64,000 nt of DNA from Echinometra lucunter (Eukaryota > Echinodermata > Echinoidea > Camarodonta > Echinometridae), in the NCBI GenBank assembly GCA_029962745.1, contig CM057157.1:22309588-22373587 (forward strand), read 5' to 3'. A model generated the notes under the pieces. That model had not been told where the DNA came from, ran no database searches, and saw nothing but the letters and a program-made list of their open reading frames with translations. Of this stretch, positions 49,101-56,295 are shown piece after piece (position 1 is the first letter of the stretch; every line of letters starts with the position of its first letter). The position numbers were made by a program, and so were the translations under genes.

Positions 49101-50945
49101 TTTGCGTAAGTGCCATGGGTGCCGGCGTAGGGATGATGTTACTACCACTCCTTACCCAGAAATTCTTGGACATGTACAACTGGCGTGGCGCAGTCCTCCT
49201 CCTCGGTGCACTGAATCTCCACATCGTAGTTGCAGGTGCGGTGTTCAAGAGGAATATATTGCGCAGAGCATCTAGAAGGGATATTTCTAATAATAATAAA
49301 AACAATGATAGTGTGGATAATGGCACATTGCAAACGAGGAAACCTTCACAAGAAGCTTCACTACGTCGTAGATGTTGCCTCAGTGTTCGGATGCTTATTC
49401 TGACTGCCTACCAGAAGTCAGGTGCCAGTGTCTTCAGACAGTATCCCATAACTGACTTACATGATAATAGCAGCGCATTTGCACGGAATTTCCTACGCTG
49501 GTTGGACAGTCTTCGTTATCCCAAATGCAGAGGCAAAGGGTTTTGAAGAGCACACTGCCGTCCTTCTCGCTCTTCTTGGCGGCATCGGAAACACCATTGG
49601 TCGTCTCCTTCCCGGTGCGTTGAACTTCTTGAAAAAAGAGGTGTTTTCTGCTAGGATTTCCTTTCTAGTCTTCGGCATCACTGGGGCAATTCCTCTATGT
49701 TTGAACATGATAGGGAGACGTTTTGCCACGTTAGGGGTGTTTGCTTCGATCAACGGCCTTGCCATTGGCGCTAAAGCCATTTCTAAGAGTGCTGCCTCTG
49801 TAGACGTTGTTCCAGAACCTTTTTCGTCGACGGCCCTTGCATTCACTTTGGTTTGTTCAGGGATGGGTGAACTCACAGGTGGATGGGCCACAGGTAATAT
49901 TTTATTTGAGTTGGTTTGATTCCAATTCAATTCAATTCAATTCAATTTTTTGTCTTACTCCAGAATGTACCAAAGCAGTGACAAATATTTCCACAGTTGC
50001 TTCAGCATAAAATGAAATCATTCAAATACATATAGGTTTAAGAAATGCATAGACAAAAGAAATACAAGACAGATAGAAGACAGAGGAAGTAGAAAAAGAA
50101 TAAAAGAGAGATGCGTTTTCATTTGATTTGATGTGAATTATAGGTTTCTAGAAATAGTATTTTTATAATACGTTTGCTTTCATGAAGTCCTAAAACAATT
50201 TCGAGTACTATTCATACATGCTGAAATAGACGAAGTATCACTGGTAAAGTCTTCTATTTCTAAACGAGAGAAGAACTGGACTCTCGTGCAACCCGAAGAA
50301 GAATTCATTATTGTCTTTGAGGTTGAGGGCAGAACTGAAAATATGCTATCACTACAATTGCCTTGTGTTTTCTAATACCCGTTTAAAATGATGAATGATA
50401 AGGCCTGGGTTTTTTGTTTGTTTTTTTTTTGTTTGTTTTTTTATCTTAATGTTGAGAGCAGGTCCCATTTTACCGAAAAAGATAGCGATAACTGTTTAAA
50501 TCGTTCTAAGTTATACGTGTCTTGGTTTGATATGGAGAAATGATATTGGATATTGTTATCTATACAAGACATCTGAGCAGGGTAATTTTTAAATCATATC
50601 GACCCAATTTAGAGAAAAGTCCATATCAAACCGACAGCCAGGTCCATATTTTTTATATCCCACGTTTTTTCGCGTACAAGAAATTTTGAGCATGCTTAAC
50701 CACGGAAAAGAGAGTTATTTAAAGAGAGGAAGGAGAGTTTCTCATGCTTTCTAACAACAACATATTTACAATCACATGCTTATCCTATTTTTCTCTCCAA
50801 ATTTCCAGGTAAAATCTTAGATATGACAGGCTCCCTCGACACAGCTTTTCTTTTCCTTGGATGCGTTGATATTGTGGGCGTCCTCGTTCTTTTGCTGAGC
50901 CTTGCACACGAGAAAATAAATGAATGGAATCATGATGAAAATTAA
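28067..50945 (+). CDS. Monocarboxylate-transporter-like protein (SLC16/MFS), 4 exons
   Basis: Exons 28,067-28,238, 35,009-35,149, 49,023-49,893 and 50,809-50,945 join at phase-1 GT-AG sites, giving about 439 residues, near the usual SLC16 size. Family signs: LGAWMIQFLEVGTLKSFSVL (TM1), S-QLG-YIGIFHA (TM2), GLGFGMSIFPSQV (TM4-5 loop), YNWRGAVLLLGAL (TM6), a charged loop, GISYAGWTVFVIPNA, and SSTALAFTLVCSGMGELTGG with GKILDMTGSLDTAFLFLG (last helices). The protein would be a 12-helix plasma-membrane carrier, probably H+-coupled. The substrate (lactate-type, aromatic or other) cannot be read from sequence. Exon 3 contains one extra base near 49,448-49,451 that breaks the frame. The usual DGGWGW-type N-terminal motif is absent, so the true start may lie in an unseen upstream exon. 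Introns 1 and 2 (6.8 and 13.9 kb) are packed with repeats. Confidence 0.85.
28300..28625. repeat. Mosaic/foldback, word GGACAATTACCCC
   Basis: The left half has CCGGACAACTAACCCCAGGA, GACAATTACCCCC, GACAACTACCCA and GGACAACTACCACAG. The right half has the complement (GGTGGTAATTACCCTGGGGT, AATTGTCTAGGAG, GGGGGTAATTGTTCTCGG, GTAGTTGTC). It forms a long imperfect foldback interrupted by C runs near 28,330, 28,398-28,413 and a G run at 28,470-28,481. It begins about 60 bp after the donor of transporter exon 1. Confidence 0.85.
28740..29085. repeat. Mosaic repeat, word ATCGTACGAT (copy 1)
   Basis: AATCGTAGGATCGTAGCCC, GCATCGTACGATC, AGCATACGATTTT, AGGATCGTATGATATCCGC, GGGCATCGTACGATAACCGC and similar occur about a dozen times in both orientations, with GCGGAGG/CCGCAGGG spacers. 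It resembles 30,100-30,430. Confidence 0.8.
29097..29395 (+). pseudogene. Decayed PIF/Harbinger-like transposase N-terminal fragment
   Basis: Frame 29,097-29,300 reads LLILEEQEVRHGRRERTV, then stop, VKPWLV, stop, RVTLGHYDTLMKELMWDIST. The order Leu/Glu-rich helix, basic cluster, (W)V-PWL, R, LG-Y--LM-EL is the N-terminal signature seen in HARBI1/Harbinger-type nucleases. TAA (29,298) and TGA (about 29,319) interrupt it, so it is a broken remnant. No catalytic DDE segment is seen nearby. Confidence 0.55.
29758..29952. repeat. Mosaic repeat, word TTGGTCAAAATTTTGACCAA
   Basis: TTGGTCAAAAATTTTGACCA, TTTTTGGTCCAAATTTTGAC, AAGTTGGTCAAAAC and GTTGATCAAAACACC recur in both orientations over about 190 bp. 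The word is itself a palindrome, so the whole is self-complementary. Confidence 0.82.
30100..30430. repeat. Mosaic repeat, word TCGTACGAT/ATCGCACGAT (copy 2)
   Basis: CTCTGTACGATTTCGGG, AAATCGCACGATCTCCC, CTACGATCCCCGTACAG, AATCGTAGCCCGTAGCC, CCTACGATGCCC and GCACGATGACTG recur in both orientations. Same word family as 28,740-29,085, here immediately upstream of the LINE. The minus-strand frame across it (113 codons) is Cys/Gly/Arg-rich and is not taken as a gene. Confidence 0.78.
30497..34000 (+). mobile_element. Degenerate L1/Tx1-like LINE (endonuclease and reverse transcriptase)
   Basis: The endonuclease start (30,497-30,856) has FISVNARGIRD, DVILLQETYSS, SHGTNHSKVV and LLGNVYFP. A deletion removes its C-terminal half. 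The linker has SRAAWYEEGEQNKEYFEQL. The reverse transcriptase follows in pieces: KTNKSPGNDEFTVEFY (about 31,440), GVITLIEKEDKNPLYIKNYR-PI (31,600), FEKAFDS (32,080), GVRQGDRLSPCLFLLVIE (32,250), VLYADDTTLFV (32,370, catalytic YADD) and LGWWKQRDLIIMGKI (32,650). The tail has KLLHGAI, then T-EHLLRFGF and C-SC-Q-TESYLHLF (33,600-33,715). Several frame changes and stops make it inactive. It lies sense to, and inside, intron 1 of the transporter gene. Confidence 0.92.
31801..32007. mobile_element. 207 bp foldback element inserted in the LINE
   Basis: Inverted ends (GACAACTCCCCCGGGAGGAC plus AACTCCCCC at the left; GGGGGAGTTGTCC and GCGAGTTGTCC at the right) enclose repeated GGACAACTCCCCC words. The 9 bp GTCTGATAG is present on both sides (31,792-31,800 and 32,008-32,016) as a target-site duplication. 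Removing the element plus one repeat restores the reverse transcriptase frame (IRLI to DDMIFHS), so the insertion is later than the LINE. Confidence 0.9.
34088..34135. repeat. (GT)n microsatellite
   Basis: GTGTGTGTGTGTGTG interrupted by GG and C, followed by a G run at 34,177-34,183. Frames through it are artefacts. Confidence 0.9.
34136..35008. other. Intron 1 DNA between the LINE and exon 2
   Basis: Two related phrases (GAATGAAATCTCTAATAAAA near 34,393 and GAGTGAAATCTCTAAAAAAA near 34,750), each followed by ATGGAAAAAAAT- or GTGGAAAAAATGG-type sequence, may be two LINE 3' ends. Nothing else is recognised. Confidence 0.4.
35009..35149 (+). CDS. SLC16-like gene, exon 2
   Basis: Acceptor CTTCACAG (ends 35,008), 141 bases, donor G|GTGAGT (35,149/35,150). 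Encodes NILLGWISPRLLSMIGGLLG and VGLMLISTAKTNIHIATCLL, the TM2-TM3-TM4 part with the MFS-like loop (GW-SPR). Confidence 0.88.
35455..35810. repeat. Short tandem array, ~155 bp units
   Basis: TCATGAAATTTGGCACACAC plus ATTGGTCTTGTG occurs at about 35,466 and 35,622, with a diverged third copy (AGGAAATTTAGCACACACAA) at about 35,779. AGCATATTGTGATAATAAAT and ACATATTATGACAATAAATC follow. Lies in intron 2. Confidence 0.8.
35811..38345. other. Intron 2 DNA, nothing coding
   Basis: Contains a GTAAAGCACTTAGACACATC repeat next to AATAATAAT (36,215-36,300), related to the TATATAGCGC family, a C then A run (36,673-36,710) and a T run (37,243-37,271). Frames are short and show no domain. Confidence 0.5.
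38350..38555. repeat. Partial GAGTGAAT foldback with nested insert
   Basis: CCCTCAAAGAGTGAATAAAG, AGTGAATATCACAATTTTTA and TCTTCTGAAATTCACCCCTA plus ACAGAGTGAACGCG match the right half of the full element at 55,080-55,390. AATAATAATG and TATAGCGCATAACACTATA interrupt it at about 38,446-38,494, so a TATAGCGC-family piece inserted into it. Confidence 0.85.
38681..39032. repeat. Mosaic repeat, word AAGGTGCAA/TTGCACCCT
   Basis: AAGGTGCAAGTTTGCACCCT, GGGTGCAATCTGCACCCT, AAAGGTGCAACTTTGCATC, AAAGGTGCAAATTTTCACC, AACTCTGCACCCTTTAG and GGTGCAAAGTTGCATCC follow each other: about 20 GGTGCA/TGCACC words in both orientations in 350 bp. All frames stay open because the word has no stop. The 121-codon plus and 106-codon minus frames are by-products. 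Confidence 0.9.
39040..39092. repeat. TATATAGCGC-family fragment
   Basis: AATAATACTACAGTGCTTAT followed by ATAGCGCATATCACTACCGT. Same motif as 38,468-38,494 and 61,405-61,470. Confidence 0.6.
39171..39422 (-). mobile_element. LINE reverse-transcriptase C-terminal tail (CR1/L2/Rex1-like)
   Basis: The minus-strand frame reads YAPSRNRRSAQKNLL, YGKRCFAHAAPTLWNTIP and KFKTLLKTFLFKKYFE then stop. This matches the conserved tail of CR1/L2/Rex1-type LINE proteins (R-LRS--, Y--R-F---AP-LWN-LP, FK--LKT-LF). 5'-truncated copy. Sequence just to the right (39,440-39,615, GATTGGATAGGGAGCCAATG ... ACTATTACAGTAGTCTAGAT) also looks repeat-derived. Confidence 0.75.
39630..43505. repeat. Large complex repeat with GCGC-rich islands (copy 1)
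   Basis: Blocks recur internally. TACATATTCTGAAAGCTTAT starts at about 39,636 and 41,156. TATCTCGCTTATTATTT with TCAATTTTCGCCGGGAT occurs near 39,780, 41,303, 41,920 and 42,060. CTTTAAAGCACTTG with a C/G run occurs near 41,717 and 42,452. A CATCCAGGCACCATTTTGT unit with GCGCGCG islands occurs at 40,660-41,060 and 43,030-43,420. No ORF with a domain was found. The sequence shows an ordered, partly tandem structure of roughly 2.5 kb units, of unknown class. Confidence 0.8.
43510..44390. other. CT-rich intron DNA
   Basis: Scattered (CT)n blocks at 43,540-43,580 and 43,853-43,880, and a C run at 43,765-43,783. No gene. Confidence 0.6.
44391..45470. repeat. Tandem duplication, 555 bp offset
   Basis: 44,391-44,900 recurs at 44,946-45,450: TTCAAGGACAATCCTCACAG, AATTCGCCATCAACGAATTC, TGTCGTTACCCTCATG, TTTCGCTTTGCAAGTT, GCATGATTGCTTGAGTG and CACGTAACAAATTAGATAAG. 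The copies are diverged by perhaps 10% with indels. No coding content recognised. Confidence 0.88.
45471..46734. other. Intron 2 DNA, nothing recognised
   Basis: C-rich near 45,880-45,895. Frames under 100 codons without domain signal. Confidence 0.55.
46735..47012. repeat. MITE-like element, GGCCATACACAG/GCATACGGCC ends (inverted copy)
   Basis: GGGCCATACACAGAAATTTT at the left, CCGCTGCATACGGCCATG at the right, G and C runs inside both ends, and CGACCAATCTGGTCACGAGG plus GGTGGATTTTATGAAAATTT in the core. It is the reverse-orientation relative of 22,963-23,248. Confidence 0.8.
47013..47849. other. Intron 2 DNA, nothing recognised
   Basis: AT-rich, with a short GC-richer piece at 47,660-47,820 (GCGCACGTACTAACGG) of unknown nature. 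Confidence 0.5.
47850..48740. repeat. Large complex repeat, copy 2 (truncated)
   Basis: TATCTCGCTTATTATTTGTC, GTAGCTTAGAAAATTTTCTA, CCAGATGTCAGAAACATGTC, CTTTAAAGCACTTGCCTCAC, then a G run and T run, and ATTATGCTGCGATATCAAAT and AATTCGTCATGTGACGAATT in the same order as 41,900-42,950. The GCGC-rich islands are missing here. Confidence 0.85.
48799..48957. repeat. Foldback element, GGGCCCCGTTGCATAAAA ends
   Basis: Left GGGCCCCGTTGCATAAAAGT and right CTTTTATGCAACGGGGCCC-type ends are inverted, with CAATGGTAACTACCATGG and TTTGATGGCAAAGTTACC inside. Same family as 11,311-11,469. It lies 65 bp upstream of the acceptor of transporter exon 3. Confidence 0.88.
49023..49893 (+). CDS. SLC16-like gene, exon 3 (with frameshift)
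   Basis: Acceptor ACTTTAG (ends 49,022), donor ACAG|GTAATA (49,893/49,894), 871 bases. One frame runs from GLGFGMSIFPSQ to FRQYP. The family-consistent sequence then continues in the next frame as LTYMIIAAHLHGISYAGW. The exon is one base longer than phase-1 to phase-1 allows, so a single-base insertion in ATAA at 49,448-49,451 accounts for everything. This could be an assembly error, an allelic null or a recent lesion. Confidence 0.85.
49894..50808 (+). other. Intron 3 of the SLC16-like gene
   Basis: Starts with CAATTCAATTCAATTCAATT (49,923-49,947). No repeats matched elsewhere in the window and no coding sequence. Confidence 0.6.
50809..50945 (+). CDS. SLC16-like gene, exon 4 (terminal)
   Basis: Acceptor TTTCCAG (ends 50,808), then GKILDMTGSLDTAFLFLGCV and a hydrophobic last helix (DIVGVLVLLLSLA), ending EKINEWNHDEN and TAA at 50,943-50,945. 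Confidence 0.88.
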
Positions 50946-51152
50946 TGATAATAATAAAAAGTCGGAATTCGACTCCCAGGTAGGAGAAGTGTACTTGGGA
51001 GCACTATGTAACTTTTGCAAGTGATACCCATGTAGTCCCTCGTGACACTGCAGCTGATATTCCTTTTTTGTTGTTGTTGTTGTTGTTGTTGTTGTTTTTT
51101 TTTTTTTTTGTTTTTTTGCTCCGGACATTCACTGGATTGAGTTCACACGCCA
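50946..51152. other. Downstream flank of the SLC16-like gene
   Basis: Probably 3' UTR and flank. TTGTTGTTGTTGTTGTTGTT plus a T run at 51,065-51,117. No clear AATAAA was assigned. Confidence 0.4.
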
Positions 51153-51480
51153 GGGGGGTGTTTCATAAAGCTATTCGCAAAGTTAAGAATGATTTTGCGA
51201 ACGACTTAAATATGAAGTGCCAGTAGGATACTCACAGTTTTTCCTGACGTTTTAGCAAAGTTTGACCTGTTGACAGTATTTCTCATAATCTCGATGAAAT
51301 TGCAGCGGAAAATATACTTTGCAACATAAATGTCTGTAAACAGTAGTAATGTTAATCTACATCTGCATATTTCACCGTTAGCTGACGCGATTTATAATGA
51401 CTGAGAATCCCATTAGACTTGCCATACTCCAGTCGTTCATAAAGTCGTAACTTTACGAACAGCTTTATGAAGCACCCCCC
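51153..51480. repeat. Foldback element, TTTCATAAAGCT family (copy 2)
   Basis: GGGGGGTGTTTCATAAAGCT plus ATTCGCAAAGTTAAGAATG at the left; GTAACTTTACGAACAGCTTT plus ATGAAGCACCCCCC at the right. The interior (GATTTATAATGACTGAGAAT, GTTAATCTACATCTGCATAT) matches copy 1 in the opposite orientation. Confidence 0.92.
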
Positions 51481-52367
51481 AGCTCTATTTTGTGTTGGAT
51501 ACGCCAATGACGATTACGTCACCTCCGGACAAAAAGCTCTACGTCGGACACCACGAGAGAAATGCATACAGGTATAATTTGACTTTTTTCTCAAATACTG
51601 CAGGTTAAAATCAAAGGAAACCCAACTTTGAAAAATTCCTGTAAATAGATTTTTTTCCTGCATTGAAATTCATATCATATGAAAGAGTAATTCATATACT
51701 TCTCAATGGTAACTTGTTGTGGTTTCTACGGTCACGCATCTTCGAACAACATTGTTTTTAAAAAATTCGTGCAGAATTTCAGGTGGTTCACTTTCTTGTG
51801 AAACATGACAGGCAGGGTTTGATTTGAATGGCTTTGTCAACTCTCTTGGTGGCTCGTTGTAGCCATCCGTCTGTGAAAAGCTTCATTATGATTGAATTCG
51901 CCTTAACAAATTACTCTTGATCAAAGAGATGTCAGATCTTCAGAAAGCTCAGAGAGCATCTCCGTTTATCTGGAGTCATCTTCCATGAATTTTCAACAAA
52001 AATCCTTTGAAAAAAAAAGCAAAGTTAAATGTTCTCACGCGAATACTAATTTTTTGGTTTCCCTCTTGTATTCCCTCTGTCTTTGATTTGCATTGCTTGG
52101 AGATTTTGCCATGTTATTGCTGTGCACAAGTTGAGGGCAAACTATAAAATTCAGCCAGACTGTCTTCTCATCTGAAAAGGCTTTCAAATTTGAAGAAGAA
52201 AATCATCTATATAAAGCAAAGTGTATCCCCCGAATCCTTTGACAAAAGGTTTCTCATGAACATCATGTCTGTTGTGTTTTGCAAGAAAGTGGACCACCTT
52301 GGATTCTGCATAAAATGTTGAAAACAATGGTGTTTAGTGATGCGTTACCTAAACAAGTTACCATTGG
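51481..52367. other. Intergenic DNA, nothing recognised
   Basis: No gene. Phrases such as TTTCATATGATATGAAATTC recur in inverted or direct form at 51,671 and 52,387, suggesting more repeat-derived DNA. Confidence 0.45.
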
Positions 52368-53527
52368 AAAGCATTATGAGTAATTCTTTCATATGATATG
52401 AAATTCAGTGCTGACAAATATATAATCCATTTACAGGAATCTCTCAAAGTTGGGTTTCCTTTTTTAGACACATATACTCCGAATAATACCTATCGTGTTT
52501 TTTTTTTCTCTCTCTCTCTCTCTCAGTCAAGTCCTAAGACTGAGCTGCATGTATCTTTATACTGTCGCCGAATAGAGGCTTCCCTAAAGATGCAGGGTAA
52601 GGCGAAGAGTATACTTTTTACAAAATATGTTCAGGTTGATTACGAAAATATATGACAGTCCAGAGCGCTAAATTGTTGGCAAACTCACTTGTGCTACTGG
52701 AATACTGTAGTAATGCCTGGACAAATTGCACCCAAAATTTAAAGGACATATTAATAAAACAACACAAAAGAATAGCTCGGTTAGTCCTCCAGGTTGATTT
52801 CAATACACCAACTGCAGAAGTGCTTAGAAGATTGAATTGGGTGCCTCTTGAAGAGCGATGGCGATTTCAAATATGCAAAACTGTGTTCAACTCCTTGCAG
52901 GGAGAAGCTCCAATTTACTTTTCGGACCTATTCCCAAGACTGAGTGGAAAGCATTATGAGTAATTCTTTCATATGATATGAAATTCAGTGCTGACAAATA
53001 TATAATCCATTTACAGGAATCTCTCAAAGTTGGGTTTCCTTTTTTAGACACATATACTCCGAATAATACCTATCGTGTTTTTTTTTTTCTCTCTCTCTCT
53101 CTCTCAGTCAAGTCCTAAGACTGAGCTGCATGTATCTTTATACTGTCGCCGAATAGAGGCTTCCCTAAAGATGCAGGGTAAGGCGAAGAGTATACTTTTT
53201 ACAAAATATGTTCAGGTTGATTACGAAAATATATGACAGTCCAGAGCGCTAAATTGTTGGCAAACTCACTTGTGCTACTGGAATACTGTAGTAATGCCTG
53301 GACAAACTGCACCCAAAATTAAAGGACATATTAATAAAACAACACAAAAGAATAGCTCGGTTAGTCCTCCAGGTTGATTTCAATACACCAACTGCAGAAG
53401 TGCTTAGAAGATTGAATTGGGTGCCTCTTGAAGAGCGATGGCGATTTCAAATATGCAAAACTGTGTTCAACTCCTTGCAGGGAGAAGCTCCAATTTACTT
53501 TTCGGACCTATTCCCAAGACTGAGTGA
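52368..53527. repeat. 580 bp tandem duplication (two copies)
   Basis: GGAAAGCATTATGAGTAATT ... CTATTCCCAAGACTGAGTG is present at 52,366-52,945 and again at 52,946-53,526, with an offset of exactly 580 at both ends. Only a handful of differences are seen (one extra T in a T run, ACTGCACCC for ATTGCACCC, one missing T at about 53,320). It is either very recent or an assembly artefact. Confidence 0.93.
52652..52963 (+). mobile_element. LINE tail fragment, first duplicate (truncated)
   Basis: Reads LLEYCSNAWTNCTQNLKDIL, KQHKRIARLVLQVDFNTPTA, WVPLEERWRFQICKTVFNSL and APIYFSDLFPRLS, the post-catalytic region of CR1/jockey-type reverse transcriptases. It runs into the duplication junction (GKHYE stop), so it lacks the last part. 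Confidence 0.8.
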
Positions 53528-53735
53528 TGTTCATTCCCACAGTACCAGAAATGCTCTGAACTATGGAATCCTGGTTCCACAGGCACGGACCAAAGCTGAG
53601 AAGAAAGCCTTTTCCCACCATGGGTCGTGCCAGTGGAACCAACTCCCAACTAATGTAAAAAATTCCTCCACAATATCTTCTTTTACTGCGGCATATTGGA
53701 GGTATAGGTATAGCCTGCCTCACTTTAATGAGTGA
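53232..53735 (+). mobile_element. LINE reverse-transcriptase C-terminal tail, second duplicate
   Basis: Same frame as the first duplicate but with a one-base deletion at about 53,320. Beyond the duplication it continues DVHSHSTRNALNYGILVPQA, KKAFSHHGSCQWNQLP and SSFTAAYWRYRYSLPHFNE then stop at 53,735, the usual end of these LINE proteins. 5'-truncated and inactive. Confidence 0.82.
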
Positions 53736-55079
53736 TGTACACATGTACGTTTACTGTTATGCAAGCATACTTCTGTCACTCCACAGTTCTATGTTCTAGG
53801 TATATCTCTTCTCTCCACTCAAGTTTTTCACATTCTGATCTCTCTTTTCTCTCTCCCTGTCCTTCCTTTTCTTTTCTCCCTTTATTTCTTCCTTTTTTCT
53901 ATATCGTCCCCTCTCTTCCCTCTCTTCTCATACTTATAGACATATTAAGGAAAGTACAATGTAATAATGATTCTATTTTGTCAGTTTATTTTCCTGAAAT
54001 GCCATCTTGTTTAACTTGTTTTATTGTATGTATGCATTGTTGTGTTGTTTTATGTTTTACAGGGCCCCCAAGTATAACAGTACTTGTCTACTGATGGGGC
54101 TACCCTGTATAAAAAATACTGAATAAATAAATAAATAAAAATGTGTGTGACTGCCGCCAATTAAAGGCCTTCTGTATAGTTCAGGTATCTGAGAAAAGAA
54201 TAAAATATATTTGTCTTCATTTTTCTGAAACACAGTGGCATTAATTACTTTTAATAACCATCGTGGTTGAAAAAGAAAATCTGATTCTGTGATTTATCTA
54301 ACTTTATATTTTTCCACATAGAGGCTTTCCTTAAGTTGCAAGAGTATACTTTTTTAAAAATTCAGGTGAATCATCTGTGTGTGTGATTACCGCCAAATAC
54401 GGTGATTTATCTATTTTTCATATTGTCACCGAATAGAGGCTTTCTCTGAAGTTACAGGTATAACGTGGAAATTTTCTGCAGTACTTCTTGGATTATACAA
54501 CTGGATATGCTTATCTCAATAAGATTTATATTTTTTATCTCTGGAAATATGATTTTTTGTTTGCAACTATGAGGTATGAAAATTGATATTTAAGAAAAAT
54601 GCTTGTAAATTTGAGAATTAAGAGCATGATATGGTTAAGGATATCAATTAATTTATCCACAGTTTTTGTTTATGGAAACTTTTCAATATTCAAGTAATAT
54701 CAATTTTTTAAAGCTTTTGTTAGACGAAAATTCATAAACTGTTTTAAAATGTTATCATAATTGCAGTTTGCGTTATATAAGATGATTGTAATTTGTACCA
54801 TGTCTGTAATTTGTTTCATGAGAGAAAGAATACAACTGATTTTTAGAAAATACTTATATCCAACGGTATGGATTACTTTAAATACCAGTCGCGGTTCATC
54901 ATTCCTTGAACTGGGAAAAAAAAAACTACCCCAAACTTTGTATTTTTTACCCGTAAGACAATAACCCATGTATACAATTAGGTCCATTATCATGTGTTCA
55001 TACAGCGTATGATAACTTCACAAGGAACCCCCTACTCTCTCTCTCTCTCTCAAAAAATAAAAATAAATAAATAAATAAA
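53736..55079. other. LINE 3' flank and AT-rich DNA
   Basis: CT-rich at 53,820-53,930; AATAAATAAATAAATAAAAA near 54,121 may be the LINE 3' end. TGTCACCGAATAGAGGCTTT (54,424) repeats a phrase from the 580 bp duplication. (CT)n at 55,036-55,051, then an AAATA repeat. Confidence 0.5.
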
Positions 55080-55390
55080 AGAGTGAACGCGTTCACTCTG
55101 TTAGGGGTGAATTTCAGAAGAGAGTGCATTTAGAGTGATTTAAGAGTGAATTAAGAGTAAAAATTTTGATATTCACTCTTTATTCACTCTTTGAGAGGTG
55201 ACCTCAGTGATACTCTTTGAGGGGTGACCTCAGTGATCACTCAAGGATGTGAGTGATCACTGAGGTGATCCCCTCAAAGAGTGAATAAAGAGTGAATATC
55301 ACAAATTTCACTCTTAATTCACTCTTAATTCCTCTAAATGCACTCTCTTCTGAAATTCACCCCTAACAGAGTAAACGCGTTCACTCTTTT
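55080..55390. repeat. Foldback/mosaic element, word AGAGTGAAT (full copy)
   Basis: The left arm AGAGTGAACGCGTTCACTCT, GTTAGGGGTGAATTTCAGAA is inverted at the right as TTCTGAAATTCACCCCTAAC and GTAAACGCGTTCACTC. Inside, AAGAGTGAAT/ATTCACTCTT recurs about ten times, with TGATCACTCAAGG / GAGTGATCACTGAGG at the centre. The arm tip is itself a palindrome (GAGTGAACGCGTTCACTC). Confidence 0.93.
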
Positions 55391-55430
55391 CTTTTTTTAG
55401 AGAGTACCCCCTACCCCCAGTTAACTGCCC

Positions 55431-55604
55431 CAGGGGGGTGTTTCATTATGCTGTTCGTAAGTTACGCAGGACTTTACGCACGACTGGTGATATGTTCTTG
55501 TGCTACATGTAAATGATTGAGAATCTGATTAGCACCCAAGAATATGTTCCAGTCGTGCGTAAAGTCGTTCGTAACCTACGAACAGCTTTATGAAACACCC
55601 CCCT
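55431..55604. repeat. Foldback element, TTTCATAA-GCTGTTCGTAA family (short copy 3)
   Basis: CAGGGGGGTGTTTCATTATG plus CTGTTCGTAAGTTACG at the left; GTAACCTACGAACAGCTTTA plus TGAAACACCCCCCTG at the right. 174 bp, interior reduced to about 80 bp. Confidence 0.92.
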
Positions 55605-55965
55605 GGACATTTAATCATCCCTGTGACGATAATTGACCCCAGGATATTTACCCCTTGAACGTGCCCCTCCCCGCACCCGGACACAATGATACCGTAGGAT
55701 AACTACGCTAGGACAATGTCCCCGCCCGCCCGCTCCAACAAATTACTACCCCTGAACACCACTCATTCCCGGGATGTTTACCCCTGGAACGGTTAATCCC
55801 CCCTCCCCCAACGCGGACCAGAACTCGAAAACTATGTTAGGACAATCCACTCTCCACAAAATAACTGCCCCTAAACACGAGTCATTCCTGGGACAATAAT
55901 TGATCCCGGGAATATTTACCCCAGGAACCTTTAATCCCCCCCCCCTCCCATTACCCAATTACATG
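55605..55965. repeat. Mosaic repeat, word GGACAATTACCCC (third locus)
   Basis: GGACATTTAATCATCCC, GACGATAATTGACCCCAGGA, ATTTACCCCTTGAACG, GGATAACTACGC, GGGATGTTTACCCCTGGAAC, GGGACAATAATTGATCCCGG and ATTTACCCCAGGAACC recur every 25-40 bp. Two ~100 bp halves (from 55,620 and 55,868) repeat in order. Confidence 0.82.
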
Positions 55966-56129
55966 TACGCATTGGCATATTAAACTCCCTCTCGAATAAT
56001 AACGGAGAGATTGCCCCCTATGATAAACCAAAACAAATAAATATCACACATAATTTCATTTTCCTATCGTAACTCGGACAGTTTCCCCATGGCCTCGAAA
56101 ATCCGTTACCAAAGTGTTCAGGCAAATCT

Positions 56130-56295
56130 TTATTGTACATTTTGTTAACCGTAGAGTCCCGGCAGGTACAGGTGCATTACCGGCACATTTCGGTCACGAA
56201 GCTCTATTACCAAAATATGCAGTAACGTAGTGCTGCACATTTTGGTTTTGCTACCAAAATGTGCAATTAACCAAAATGTGTTGTAACCCCCTACA
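56130..56295. repeat. Mosaic repeat with 30 bp hairpin, word ACCAAAATGTGCA
   Basis: GCACATTTTGGT at 56,235 and ACCAAAATGTGC ending at 56,264 form a 12 bp stem with a TTTGCT loop. Related words lie on both sides: GGCACATTTCGGTCACG, TACCAAAATATGCAGTAACG and AACCAAAATGTGTTGTAACC. Confidence 0.75.

Noticed and set aside
49493..49930. 145-codon minus-strand frame
   Set aside because: Antisense shadow of transporter exon 3.
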